A stretch of 64,000 bases of DNA from Bacillus sp. 123MFChir2 (GTDB taxonomy: Bacteria; Bacillota; Bacilli; Bacillales; Bacillaceae_G). How positions within the stretch are numbered: the first letter of the stretch is position 1; every line of letters starts with the position of its first letter. Below, piece after piece: positions 30,069-37,033 of this stretch. Both the position numbers and the translations under genes were made by a program. A model generated the notes under the pieces. The model did not search any database. It worked only from the letters and a program-made list of their open reading frames with translations, and was not told where the DNA came from. The DNA is taken from assembly GCF_000383235.1 (NCBI RefSeq), contig NZ_KB910943.1:1-64000 (forward strand), given 5' to 3'.

Positions 30069-30764
30069 CTATTCACTCCAAGTTGCATTTAACCGATAGC
30101 CTAAGCCACGTACAGTCTCGATTGCATTTTCAATCCCAAGTTCAGTGAACTTTTTACGAAGACGTGTAATGTTTACGTTTAATGTGTTTTCTTCGACAAA
30201 ACTTTCATCATCCCAAAGAGCTGATAACAAATCTTCTCTGTTGGCTGTGCGAGGATGTTTAGAAAGAAGCATCTCTGCTAAAATGGCCTCTTTTTTTGTG
30301 AGTAATACGTGCTCACCTCTATAGTGAAGCTCTGGGCGTTCAGGGTATAGTTTTAATCCTTCTACTTCAACGATGCGTTCGGTCATACTCGGTGCATAGT
30401 CACCGTAGATGCGGCGTAATTGTCCTTTAATTTTTGCCATTACAACATCATAATGAAACGGTTTAGTAATATAATCATCAGCGCCACTTTCAATCGCCAT
30501 AATTTGCTCCATTTCACCAGCGCGAGCAGAAATGAAAACAATTGGACAAGTGGATTCATGACGAATTTGACGGCACCAGTAGAAGCCATCAAACTTCGGT
30601 AAATTTACATCTAATAAAACAAGGTGTGGTTTTGTATGATGAAATGAAGCCATAATGTCATCAAAATTATCTGCAACAACTGCTTCATAACCGTATTTTT
30701 GAATGTGAGATTGCAGCAAAGATGAAATACTTGGATCGTCTTCTACAATTAAAATCTTGTACAT
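30069..30764 (-). CDS. BceR-type response regulator (OmpR family)
   Basis: A 231-residue regulator. The receiver domain has the acidic pair EDD near residues 8-10, phospho-Asp in LLDVNLP near 53, Thr/Ser in FISAR near 80 and Lys in ITKPF near 102. A winged helix of the Trans_Reg_C type follows (NREDLLSALWDD, ENTLNVNITRLRKKF). ATG at 30764 is preceded by GAGGAGG. First gene of the kinase/transporter cluster. The palindrome at 28827 is the likely target. Confidence 0.93.
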   Translation of the reverse strand: MYKILIVEDDPSISSLLQSHIQKYGYEAVVADNFDDIMASFHHTKPHLVLLDVNLPKFDGFYWCRQIRHESTCPIVFISARAGEMEQIMAIESGADDYITKPFHYDVVMAKIKGQLRRIYGDYAPSMTERIVEVEGLKLYPERPELHYRGEHVLLTKKEAILAEMLLSKHPRTANREDLLSALWDDESFVEENTLNVNITRLRKKFTELGIENAIETVRGLGYRLNATWSE

Positions 30765-30842
30765 ACGTACATGCCTCCTCTAGCTTTGTGTATATATAGT
30801 GTAACATGTGTTTTCGTTGTTTTCATTATGTCAATCCTTATT

Positions 30843-30893
30843 ATATATACAAGTTGAAAAAACGTCATAAAAATCGTCTTCTTTTTAGGAGGA
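30843..30893 (+). repeat. Dispersed repeat A, left end only
   Basis: ATATATACAAGTTGAAAAAA, CGTCATAAAAATCG, CTTCTTTTTAGGAGGAGCGA is the left arm of the plus-orientation repeat. It stops abruptly where the regulator fragment begins. Confidence 0.65.
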
Positions 30894-31049
30894 GCGAGAC
30901 ATTTCAGCGACTTAACAGCGGGAGAAATTGCCGATCACTTCAATATGACAAAGCCGAGTATCTCTCATCATTTAAATGCGCTCAAAAATGCAGAGCTCAT
31001 TCATGATGAGAAAAAAGGACAGTTTGTTGTGTATTCATTAAATATATAA
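30888..31049 (+). pseudogene. C-terminal fragment of an ArsR/SdpR-type regulator
   Basis: Frame 30888-31049 encodes RHFSDLTAGEIADHFNMTKP, then SISHHLNALKNAELI and DEKKGQFVVYSLNI before a stop. This is the helix-turn-helix and wing of ArsR-family autorepressors such as SdpR. The first 35-40 residues and the start codon are missing and replaced by the left end of repeat A. A second repeat copy starts at its 3' end. It is a decayed gene bounded by repeats on both sides. Confidence 0.75.
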
Positions 31050-31188
31050 ATCAAACTTGACTTTCCAACACACAAGTCGCCGCCATGCTAAACAAAAAAT
31101 AACCTGCTACTTTCGTTCTCTCTTTGTTGGAACTTCGCACGTGGAAGAAAAAGGGTTTATGTCAGGTTTTTAATTTGTAATTATATAG
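31043..31188 (-). repeat. Dispersed repeat A, copy 8 (centre deleted)
   Basis: It reads CACAAGTCGCCGCCATGCTA, AACAAAAAATAACCTGCTAC, CGCACGTGGAAGAAAAAGGG, then jumps directly to TTTATGTCAGGTTTTTAATT, skipping the CTGGCC/GGTCAG hairpin. The stretch 31189-31353 contains nothing I recognise. Confidence 0.7.
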
Positions 31189-31353
31189 AATATATGTATG
31201 AGTCCCAATAAAGAAACAAGAGTTCTATTCTAAAAGGGTGTTTCTTCTGATGTATAGGTGAATTATTATATTGAAATAATTATAAAAAGAGTGTAATAAC
31301 AACATATACTTTATAGTAGTAATCTACTTATTATATGTTATTTGAATAAAAAA

Positions 31354-31622
31354 ATAACTACTCAGTCACCCTATGAAAAATCGATAGAAAAGCATTTTTT
31401 TTAATGGCCCGGAGGAACTGGCTATGCATAGAAGCGGTCAGTGCCTTTTCCGGCCACGCGCAAGGTTTGAAAACAAAGGTAGGCAAACAGTGCAGGCTCC
31501 TTCCCTGTTTGCATGACAGTAGTCTATATGCCCAAAAATGAATGTATAAGTAATAGAGAGACACATCTTTACTAGAATCATACCCTTCTCTAAATTTCTA
31601 AAAGGTATAGCTGAGTAGTTAC
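31354..31622 (+). mobile_element. MITE-like variant of repeat A with TAACTACTCAG inverted ends, copy 1
   Basis: TAACTACTCAG (31355-31365) is mirrored by CTGAGTAGTTA (31611-31621). Inside is a recognisable repeat A core (CTGGCTATGCATAGAAGCGG, GTGCCTTTTCCGGCCACGCG), but both arms differ from ordinary copies. The right arm has an extra block (GAGAGACACATCTTTACTAG, AATCATACCCTT, CTAAATTTCTAAAAGGTATA). The same arms occur at 49825-50046 in inverse orientation. There is no coding capacity; target duplication is unclear because the flanks are A-rich. Confidence 0.75.
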
Positions 31623-31671
31623 AAAATAAGAAGAAAGAAACCGTTCTTTCACTTGGAAAGAGCGGCTTTTT

Positions 31672-31701
31672 AACCTTACAGAAATGTAAGGTTTATGTAA
31701 G
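31672..31701 (+). promoter_or_regulatory. TTACA/TGTAAGG operator of the second Bce-type operon
   Basis: AACCTTACA and TGTAAGGTT flank GAAA as a perfect dyad (31672-31693). TGTAAG is repeated 11 bases downstream (31685 and 31696), the spacing expected for OmpR-type regulators. A -10-like TATTAT starts at 31719, 17 bases after the repeat, and no -35 is visible. This is the layout of an activator-dependent promoter. A related site is at 36191-36217. Confidence 0.6.
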
Positions 31702-31875
31702 AGAAATAGATAGTCCGTTATTATGGTAAATGGTATAGTAACAAGGTGCTTCGGGAAAGAATTCTAATATAACAATTTATAAAATAAAGTTTCTTATATA
31801 ACAATTCTAATTGTGTAAGGAAGTGTAATCGTGGCAACAGTAATGATGAGATAGGGTAAAGTGAGGGATATCGTA

Positions 31876-32646
31876 ATGAAGACAGTACTAGAAGCGAGGG
31901 GTATTCGAAAAGTATATGATACTGGTGGAAATACATATGAAGCATTAAATGACATTAACTTACAAGTGAAGGAAGGCGAGTTTGTTGGAATTATGGGGCC
32001 GTCTGGATCGGGGAAAACAACGTTATTAAATGTTCTTTCTACAATTGATCATGTAACGAGCGGTGAAGTTTTAATTGATGGAAATGACATTGTGAAAATG
32101 ACTGATGATAAATTAGCGTTGTTCCGTCGTGATCACTTAGGATTCATTTTCCAAGATTATAATTTATTAGATACGTTAACAGTACAAGAAAATATTGCGC
32201 TTCCACTTGCACTATCAAAAGTCAAGGCAAGTGAAATTGACCGTCTAGTTCTTGAAATCGCGAAAAAATTCGGTATTGATCATATTTTAGATCAATATCC
32301 ATACCAAATATCTGGTGGACAAAAACAGCGCTGTGCAGCTTCTCGTGCGATTGTTACAAATCCAAGTATGATTTTTGGGGATGAGCCAACGGGGGCGCTA
32401 GATTCTAAGTCTGCAACTGATTTATTGGAGAGTTTGAAAGCATTAAATGAATATGACCAATCGACAATTTTGATGGTTACGCATGATGCACTCGCCGCAA
32501 GTTATTGTAAGCGCGTTATTTTTATTAAAGATGGTGAGTTATTTAAAGAACTGCACAGAGGAGAATTAACACGTAAACAATTTTTTGGGCGGGTATTAGA
32601 CGTAATGTCTACAATCTCTGGAGGTGCAGTAGATGACGTTATCTAG
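31876..32646 (+). CDS. Bce-type ABC transporter ATPase, second system
   Basis: A 256-residue BceA-like ATPase. Walker A is GPSGSGKTT near residue 42, the signature is ISGGQKQR near 146, Walker B is MIFGDEPTGALDS near 165, and the H loop lies in MVTHDA. I place the start at ATG 31876, preceded by GTGAGGGA. The frame extends five codons further to a GTG that overlaps this ribosome site. The end overlaps the permease gene by 14 bases. With the permease it forms a complete BceAB-type unit without its own regulator genes. An activator-type operator lies upstream. Confidence 0.93.
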   Translation: MKTVLEARGIRKVYDTGGNTYEALNDINLQVKEGEFVGIMGPSGSGKTTLLNVLSTIDHVTSGEVLIDGNDIVKMTDDKLALFRRDHLGFIFQDYNLLDTLTVQENIALPLALSKVKASEIDRLVLEIAKKFGIDHILDQYPYQISGGQKQRCAASRAIVTNPSMIFGDEPTGALDSKSATDLLESLKALNEYDQSTILMVTHDALAASYCKRVIFIKDGELFKELHRGELTRKQFFGRVLDVMSTISGGAVDDVI

Positions 32647-34579
32647 TATTGCCCTTCGTAATATAAAGCGTAACTTTAAAGATTATGCTTTATATTTTAT
32701 GTCGATAATTTTTAGTATCGTCATTTATTTTACATTTGCATCACTTCAACATAATACGCAAATGGCAAAGGCAGTGGAAGGGTCAAAGAAAATTAGCGGG
32801 GCATTCCAAGTTTCTAGCGCGATGCTCATTATTTTCGTAGCGATATTTATTATTTATTCCAACAGTTTTTTTACATGTAAACGAAAAAAAGAAGTTGGTT
32901 TATATTCTTTGCTCGGCATTCGAAAACGTCAAATTGGGAAAATGCTGTTTTACGAAAATATGTTAATGGGATTCATGTCTCTAGTAATCGGGATTGTAAT
33001 TGGCAGTGTGCTGTCTAAGTTATTCCTTGAATTATTAGTAGACTTAATGGGATTTGATTTCCAAGTTTATTTTGAGGTCCCATTAGCAGCAATTATTGAT
33101 ACAACAGTTGTTTTCTTTGTCATTATTTTATACACATCGCTGCAAGGATATCGTTTAATTTATCGTTTTAAACTGATTGAACTCTTTCACGCTAAACGTG
33201 AAGGAGAGGGAGTACCGAAAGAATCGATTATTATTGCATGTGTCGCTGTATTCTTAATTAGTTCTGGGTATTTCTTATCACTTATGTTTACAAAAGTTAT
33301 TAAATATGCAGACTTCATGATAATCGTATTTTATATTTTATTTGCGATCGTCCTTGGCACATACTTATTATTTATGTTCTTTGCAGTTGTTGTTTTAAGA
33401 AGAGTAAGAAATCATAAATCGTCTTTTTATAATGGAATGAATATGGTAACAACATCTCAGCTTTTATACCGCATTAAAGGAAATGCAAAATCTTTGGCGA
33501 CAATTGCTATTTTGAGTGCGTTAACATTAACGGCTGTTGGTACAACTGTTACGACGTATTATAATACATTTACTCAGGCGAAGGACATTGCCCCGTATAG
33601 TTTTTCTTATGAGAAAAAAGATGCCGCTTTTGAACAAAAAGTGAATGCAATCTTCGCAGAAGAGAAGAAACACAATCCGATTACAGAGCAATTTGAAATT
33701 GAAATGGTACCGGTGAAAGGGAAATTCGAAGGTGAAAAAGCAAATATAAGTATGAATTCTCGTTATATAATGACGGAACAATATCAACTGGTGTCACAGT
33801 CCGCCTTCAAGGTAATTGCGAAAAAAATGGATGTAGATGTGGTAAGTTTAACTGCTGGAGAAGCATTTGTATTTGATGGTATGTATATCGAAGGACACGA
33901 GTTTAGTACAGCATATAAAGGAAACAAAGCAGTGTTTCCTATTGGGAATGAAACGAAGGCATTAACAATTAAAAATGCTGAAGGTCGTAATGTTACGAAC
34001 TTAGGAGAATTAGTTGTTGTTGTGCCAGATGACGTATACGAGCAAGCGAAAAAGACAGCTGAAACAAGAGTTGTTAAAAATATTAATGTGAAACATGAAA
34101 AGGACAGTAAAGTATTAACAGAGAAGCTAGTAAAGACTATGCCGAAGGAGTCTGAAGCTGAGCTGATCTTTAGTGATTTCTATACAGGATTTAAAGGCGA
34201 AATGGAAGCAACGGGTATGATGATGTTCATCGGTGTTTTCTTAGGGCTTGTATTCTTACTTGCAACAGGTTCTATCATTTACTTCAAACAGTTAACGGAA
34301 GCGAATGCAGACCGTGAACGCTACGTCGTTCTAAGGAAAATTGGCATAACGAAGAAAGAAATGAAGAAAGCAATTGCAAAGCAGACCTTCTTTATTTTTG
34401 CAATTCCGTTGGTAGTTGGAATTTTGCACAGTTTATTTGCACTAAAAGGATTATCCAACTTATTGCCGTTTGACATTTTCATTCCGTTATTAATGAGTAT
34501 TGGCGTGTACAGTGTAATCTATATTGGTTATTACTTCTTAACAGTTCGTTCTTATTTTAAGATTGTGAGCGGGGAGTAG
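32633..34579 (+). CDS. Bce-type ABC transporter permease, second system
   Basis: A 648-residue FtsX-type permease. N-terminal segment (YALYFMSIIFSIVIYFTFAS), motif EVGLYSLLGIRKRQIGKML, and an extracellular domain of about 210 residues (310-520) between membrane segments 7 and 8. Only the general plan is shared with the permeases at 24000 and 26815, so it is a different subfamily. It is co-translated with the ATPase gene through a 14-base overlap. Likely role: protection against, or sensing of, a peptide antibiotic. The substrate cannot be told from sequence. Confidence 0.92.
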   Translation: MTLSSIALRNIKRNFKDYALYFMSIIFSIVIYFTFASLQHNTQMAKAVEGSKKISGAFQVSSAMLIIFVAIFIIYSNSFFTCKRKKEVGLYSLLGIRKRQIGKMLFYENMLMGFMSLVIGIVIGSVLSKLFLELLVDLMGFDFQVYFEVPLAAIIDTTVVFFVIILYTSLQGYRLIYRFKLIELFHAKREGEGVPKESIIIACVAVFLISSGYFLSLMFTKVIKYADFMIIVFYILFAIVLGTYLLFMFFAVVVLRRVRNHKSSFYNGMNMVTTSQLLYRIKGNAKSLATIAILSALTLTAVGTTVTTYYNTFTQAKDIAPYSFSYEKKDAAFEQKVNAIFAEEKKHNPITEQFEIEMVPVKGKFEGEKANISMNSRYIMTEQYQLVSQSAFKVIAKKMDVDVVSLTAGEAFVFDGMYIEGHEFSTAYKGNKAVFPIGNETKALTIKNAEGRNVTNLGELVVVVPDDVYEQAKKTAETRVVKNINVKHEKDSKVLTEKLVKTMPKESEAELIFSDFYTGFKGEMEATGMMMFIGVFLGLVFLLATGSIIYFKQLTEANADRERYVVLRKIGITKKEMKKAIAKQTFFIFAIPLVVGILHSLFALKGLSNLLPFDIFIPLLMSIGVYSVIYIGYYFLTVRSYFKIVSGE

Positions 34580-34595
34580 TAGAGAAAGAAGCTGC

Positions 34596-34798
34596 TATAT
34601 AGATGCAAATTGAAAAACTAACATAAAAACCCTTTTCTTTTTCGGTGAGCGAGAGCAACTGGTCATGCATGGAGGCGGTCAGTTCCTTTTCCAGCCACGT
34701 ACAAAGTTTAAAACAAAGATAGACGGCAAGTAGCGGCCATGTTTTGTTCTGCATAGCAGCGACTTAGATGTTAAAAAGTCAACTTGTATTTAGATATA
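34596..34798 (+). repeat. Dispersed repeat A, copy 10
   Basis: A full-length, well-preserved plus-orientation copy: TATATAGATGCAAATTGAAA, CTTTTCTTTTTCGGTGAGCG, AACTGGTCATGCATGGAGGC, GGTCAGTTCC, AGCCACGTACAAAG, AGTAGCGGCCATG, TTCTGCATAGCAGCGAC. Nearly identical to copy 1 in its right half, so the two derive from a recent common source. Confidence 0.88.
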
Positions 34799-34838
34799 TT
34801 AAAAACTCAGTCCAATTACATTATCTTTTCTCCCCTAA

Positions 34839-34890
34839 AATAGAAATAGCCCCTACTTTGATGATCGAAGTAGAGGCTATTTCTATTTTA
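34839..34890. terminator. Terminator after the second Bce-type operon
   Basis: AAAATAGAAATAGCC, CTACTT pair with AAGTAG, GGCTATTTCTATTTTA. A-runs and T-runs are on both sides, so it can act in either direction. Confidence 0.8.
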
Positions 34891-34932
34891 AATAATGCTG
34901 ACGTAAATTAAAGTTTTATTCGGGTTTCTTGC

Positions 34933-35121
34933 CTAATTCTTCGCTAAAATTGCCATATAAGGCATTGTTGTAAATTCATTTGTCTTCAGTAAAGCGAGTA
35001 CATTTTTTAGATAAACTGTGTTATGTTCAACTGTTTTTGCGAAAGATTGGATCAGTTTGATTACTAAATCGATCGTTAATCCTTTATGAAAGCTTGCCCA
35101 AAAGTTCCACTTTTGGGACAA
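34933..35121 (-). pseudogene. Possible C-terminal fragment of a larger gene
   Basis: An open frame of about 62 codons ends properly but has no ATG and only a TTG with weak ribosome site. The text (KLIQSFAKTVEHNTVYLKNV, then MPYMAILAKN) looks like the C-terminal end of a folded protein. It faintly resembles my memory of flagellin lysine-N-methylase (FliB-like) tails, which I cannot verify. The upstream part contains a 9-base hairpin (CCCAAAAGT/ACTTTTGGG). Most likely a decayed gene. Confidence 0.35.
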
Positions 35122-35148
35122 CCTCGTTTTTCGTTAAGTATAATTATA

Positions 35149-35679
35149 TTATTTATCTGTTGCAACTGATGCGATATACGGCAAGTTACGATATTTCTCA
35201 GCACAGTCAATGCCGTAACCAACGATGAATTCATCTGGGATAACGAAGCCAACATATTCAGCTGTTAGATCCACTTTACGGCGTTCTGGTTTATCAAGAA
35301 GCGTACAGAATTTTAATGTTTTTGGTTTATGCATTAAGAAATGGTCTTTTAAGAAGTGAAGTGTTAAACCAGAATCGATAATATCTTCTACTACAATTAC
35401 GTTTTTACCAGTAATATTTACATCGATATCTTTTAGTAATTTCACTTTTCCAGTTGTTGTTGTTTGGTTTCCGTAGCTAGATGCAGAAATAAAGTCAATT
35501 GTTACCTCATTTTTAATATGGCGAATTAAGTCTGCTGCAAATACGAAAGAGCCTTTTAATACAGCGATAACAAAAATTTCTTCTCCTTCAAAATCACGTT
35601 CAATTTGCAGTGCTAATTCTTTTACTTTTTCTTGCAACTGCTCTTGTGAGATTAAAGTGTCTTTTAGTTGAATGTCCAT
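35149..35679 (-). CDS. hpt: Hypoxanthine phosphoribosyltransferase
   Basis: It salvages hypoxanthine and guanine to IMP and GMP with PRPP. It has 176 residues. The PRPP-binding motif is VIVVEDIIDSGLT near residues 94-106, and the flexible-loop stretch SASSYGNQTTTTGKV is near 66-80. The C-terminal region carries the purine-contact FVIPDEFIVGYGID stretch. ATG at 35679 has GGAGG. The usual Bacillus hpt lies beside tilS and ftsH. This copy is alone among repeats, so it is probably a second paralogue. Confidence 0.92.
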   Translation of the reverse strand: MDIQLKDTLISQEQLQEKVKELALQIERDFEGEEIFVIAVLKGSFVFAADLIRHIKNEVTIDFISASSYGNQTTTTGKVKLLKDIDVNITGKNVIVVEDIIDSGLTLHFLKDHFLMHKPKTLKFCTLLDKPERRKVDLTAEYVGFVIPDEFIVGYGIDCAEKYRNLPYIASVATDK

Positions 35680-35833
35680 TGAGAGCCTCCTACATTGTAA
35701 AACTTGTGAACAGTTTGACTGTAAAGGATTGATAAGAAAAAGTCAAAGGAGAGTACCTATTTTAAATAGAATATACATAATGTTTAGAATATATTAGAAT
35801 GAAAGGAAGAGTGCGGGAAATAAAAGGAAAATA

Positions 35834-36011
35834 TTTACAAGTGTAAATTGAAGAACTGACATATAAACCCCTTTTCTTTTTTGATGGACGAGAGCAACTG
35901 GCCATGCATAGTAGCGGTCAGGGCCTTTTTCTGCCACGTGCGAAGTTCAAACAAAGGGAGAAAGCGAGTGCAGAATCTTTTTTTCTACATAGTCGTAATT
36001 TGTATGTTGAA
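35834..36011 (+). repeat. Dispersed repeat A, copy 11a (first of a head-to-tail pair)
   Basis: A full copy in plus orientation: GTGTAAATTGAAGAACTGAC, ATGGACGAGAGCAACTGGCC, ATGCATAGTAGCGGTCAGGG, TTCTGCCACGTGCGAAG, ACATAGTCGTAATTTGTATG. It runs straight into copy 11b. The gap 35680-35833 upstream shows nothing else. Confidence 0.82.
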
Positions 36012-36137
36012 AACCTGACATAAAACCTCCTTTTTTAGGGGAGGACGAGAGCGTCTGGCCATTGCTTGGAGCGGTCATGTTGTATTCTACATGGCAACAA
36101 TCTATATGTTAAAAAATCAAGTTGGATTTATATATAT
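36012..36137 (+). repeat. Dispersed repeat A, copy 11b (internal deletion)
   Basis: The second unit of the pair keeps the left arm and the hairpin start (GAGAGCGTCTGGCCATTGC, GGAGCGGTCATG). It lacks the CCTGCCACGTGC segment and ends with CATGGCAACAATCTATATG and TTGGATTTATATATAT. Confidence 0.75.
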
Positions 36138-36190
36138 GACTGCTATGTAGAATTTTTATATTTGTATATGATTATTCATTATTATTACAT

Positions 36191-36217
36191 TACAAAAATG
36201 TAAGGTTTTTTGTAAGG
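36191..36217 (+). promoter_or_regulatory. TTACA/TGTAAGG operator upstream of the orphan gene at 36324
   Basis: TTACAAAAATGTAAGG is followed by a second TGTAAGG 12 bases downstream (36199 and 36211) and then GTTAATCGATAGT. The site at 31672 reads almost the same (TTACAGAAATGTAAGG, a second TGTAAG, then GATAGT). The shared design suggests control by the same OmpR-type regulator. Confidence 0.5.
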
Positions 36218-36323
36218 TTAATCGATAGTTTAGCAGCATGATTTTGCATAAACTTATCTATGTAAGACACACACATTTTAGGGAAATAAGACGTTAGGCA
36301 CTACAACTGAAAGGAGAAAGAGA

Positions 36324-36647
36324 ATGGAGAAGCGCTCAGTGGCTCTTGCTTTATTATTAAAGAATGATGCGATTATGTTAGCTAATAATAAAGATTGTAC
36401 AACTGTAATTGATCGGCGAGAAATACCAGTAGATTCACGTGATAAAATAGTATGGTACAAATGGAATGAGAACCACAAAGAGAATATAAATGAGCAATAT
36501 CACATAGGGTATGATGTGCATAGAGTTGTTTTATGGAATGAGATGAAATCTTGGATTCATAAGCAAAACGGTAAGAATAATTTTCAGAGCAGCCACGTAC
36601 TCCATTCTCAAACTCCTGAAATGGTAAGAAACAGAGAGTCACATTAG
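36324..36647 (+). CDS. Hypothetical protein, 107 residues
   Basis: I do not recognise this protein. It begins MEKRSVALALLLKNDAIMLA and is otherwise hydrophilic, with Trp, Asn and His-rich stretches (IVWYKWNENHKENINEQYH, then WIHKQNGKNN). There is no convincing signal peptide; the hydrophobic start is too short for a membrane helix and lies next to a charged pair. The ribosome site AAAGGAGAAAGAGA and ATG at 36324 are excellent, and a terminator follows, so it is probably a real monocistronic gene. The TGTAAGG operator upstream, shared with the Bce-type operon at 31876, hints at a role in the same stress response. Confidence 0.6.
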   Translation: MEKRSVALALLLKNDAIMLANNKDCTTVIDRREIPVDSRDKIVWYKWNENHKENINEQYHIGYDVHRVVLWNEMKSWIHKQNGKNNFQSSHVLHSQTPEMVRNRESH

Positions 36648-36673
36648 GAAAGTAACTTGGAAAACTGAGATAC

Positions 36674-36707
36674 AAAAAAGATTGCTGTTTAAGCAATCTT
36701 TTTTAAT
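36674..36707 (+). terminator. Terminator of the orphan gene
   Basis: AAAAAAGATTGCT and AGCAATCTTTTTTAA flank a short loop with T-run. Confidence 0.9.
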
Positions 36708-36726
36708 TTGTATAAATACAAGGTAA

Positions 36727-36931
36727 CTATATATCCAAATTAAAAAACCGATATAAAAACCTCTTTCTTTTTTAGGGGAGGATGAGAGCATCTGGCCGTG
36801 TATAGAAGCGGTCAGGGCCTTTTCCTGCCACGTGCAAAGTTTAAAACAAAGATAGACAGCAAGTAGCGGCCATGTTTTGTTCTGTATAGCAGCGATTTAT
36901 ATGTTGAAACATCAAAATAGATTTATATATA
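36727..36931 (+). repeat. Dispersed repeat A, copy 12
   Basis: A full-length plus copy: CTATATATCCAAATTAAAAA, TTTTTTAGGGGAGGATGAGA, CATCTGGCCGTGTATAGAAG, GGTCAGGGCCTTTTCCTGCC, ACGTGCAAAG, AGTAGCGGCCATG, TTCTGTATAGCAGCGATTT. It ends AATAGATTTATATATAC, an inverted version of its start. Confidence 0.87.
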
Positions 36932-36961
36932 CTTTTTCTACTAAGAATTTGCTGTAATAAG

Positions 36962-37015
36962 TATAAAAAAATGCCCTTTATCTGATTTTTTTTGTCAGAT
37001 GAAGGGCATTTTTTT
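36962..37015. terminator. uhpT terminator
   Basis: AATGCCCTTTATCTGA and TCAGATGAAGGGCATT (one bulge) lie between long A and T runs, so the hairpin can work on both strands. It lies just after the uhpT stop. Confidence 0.9.
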
Positions 37016-37033
37016 TTCGTGTTTTGAGTTGTT

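Noticed and set aside
35680-35833. Additional gene upstream of hpt
   Set aside because: AT-rich sequence without an open frame, ribosome site or hairpin.
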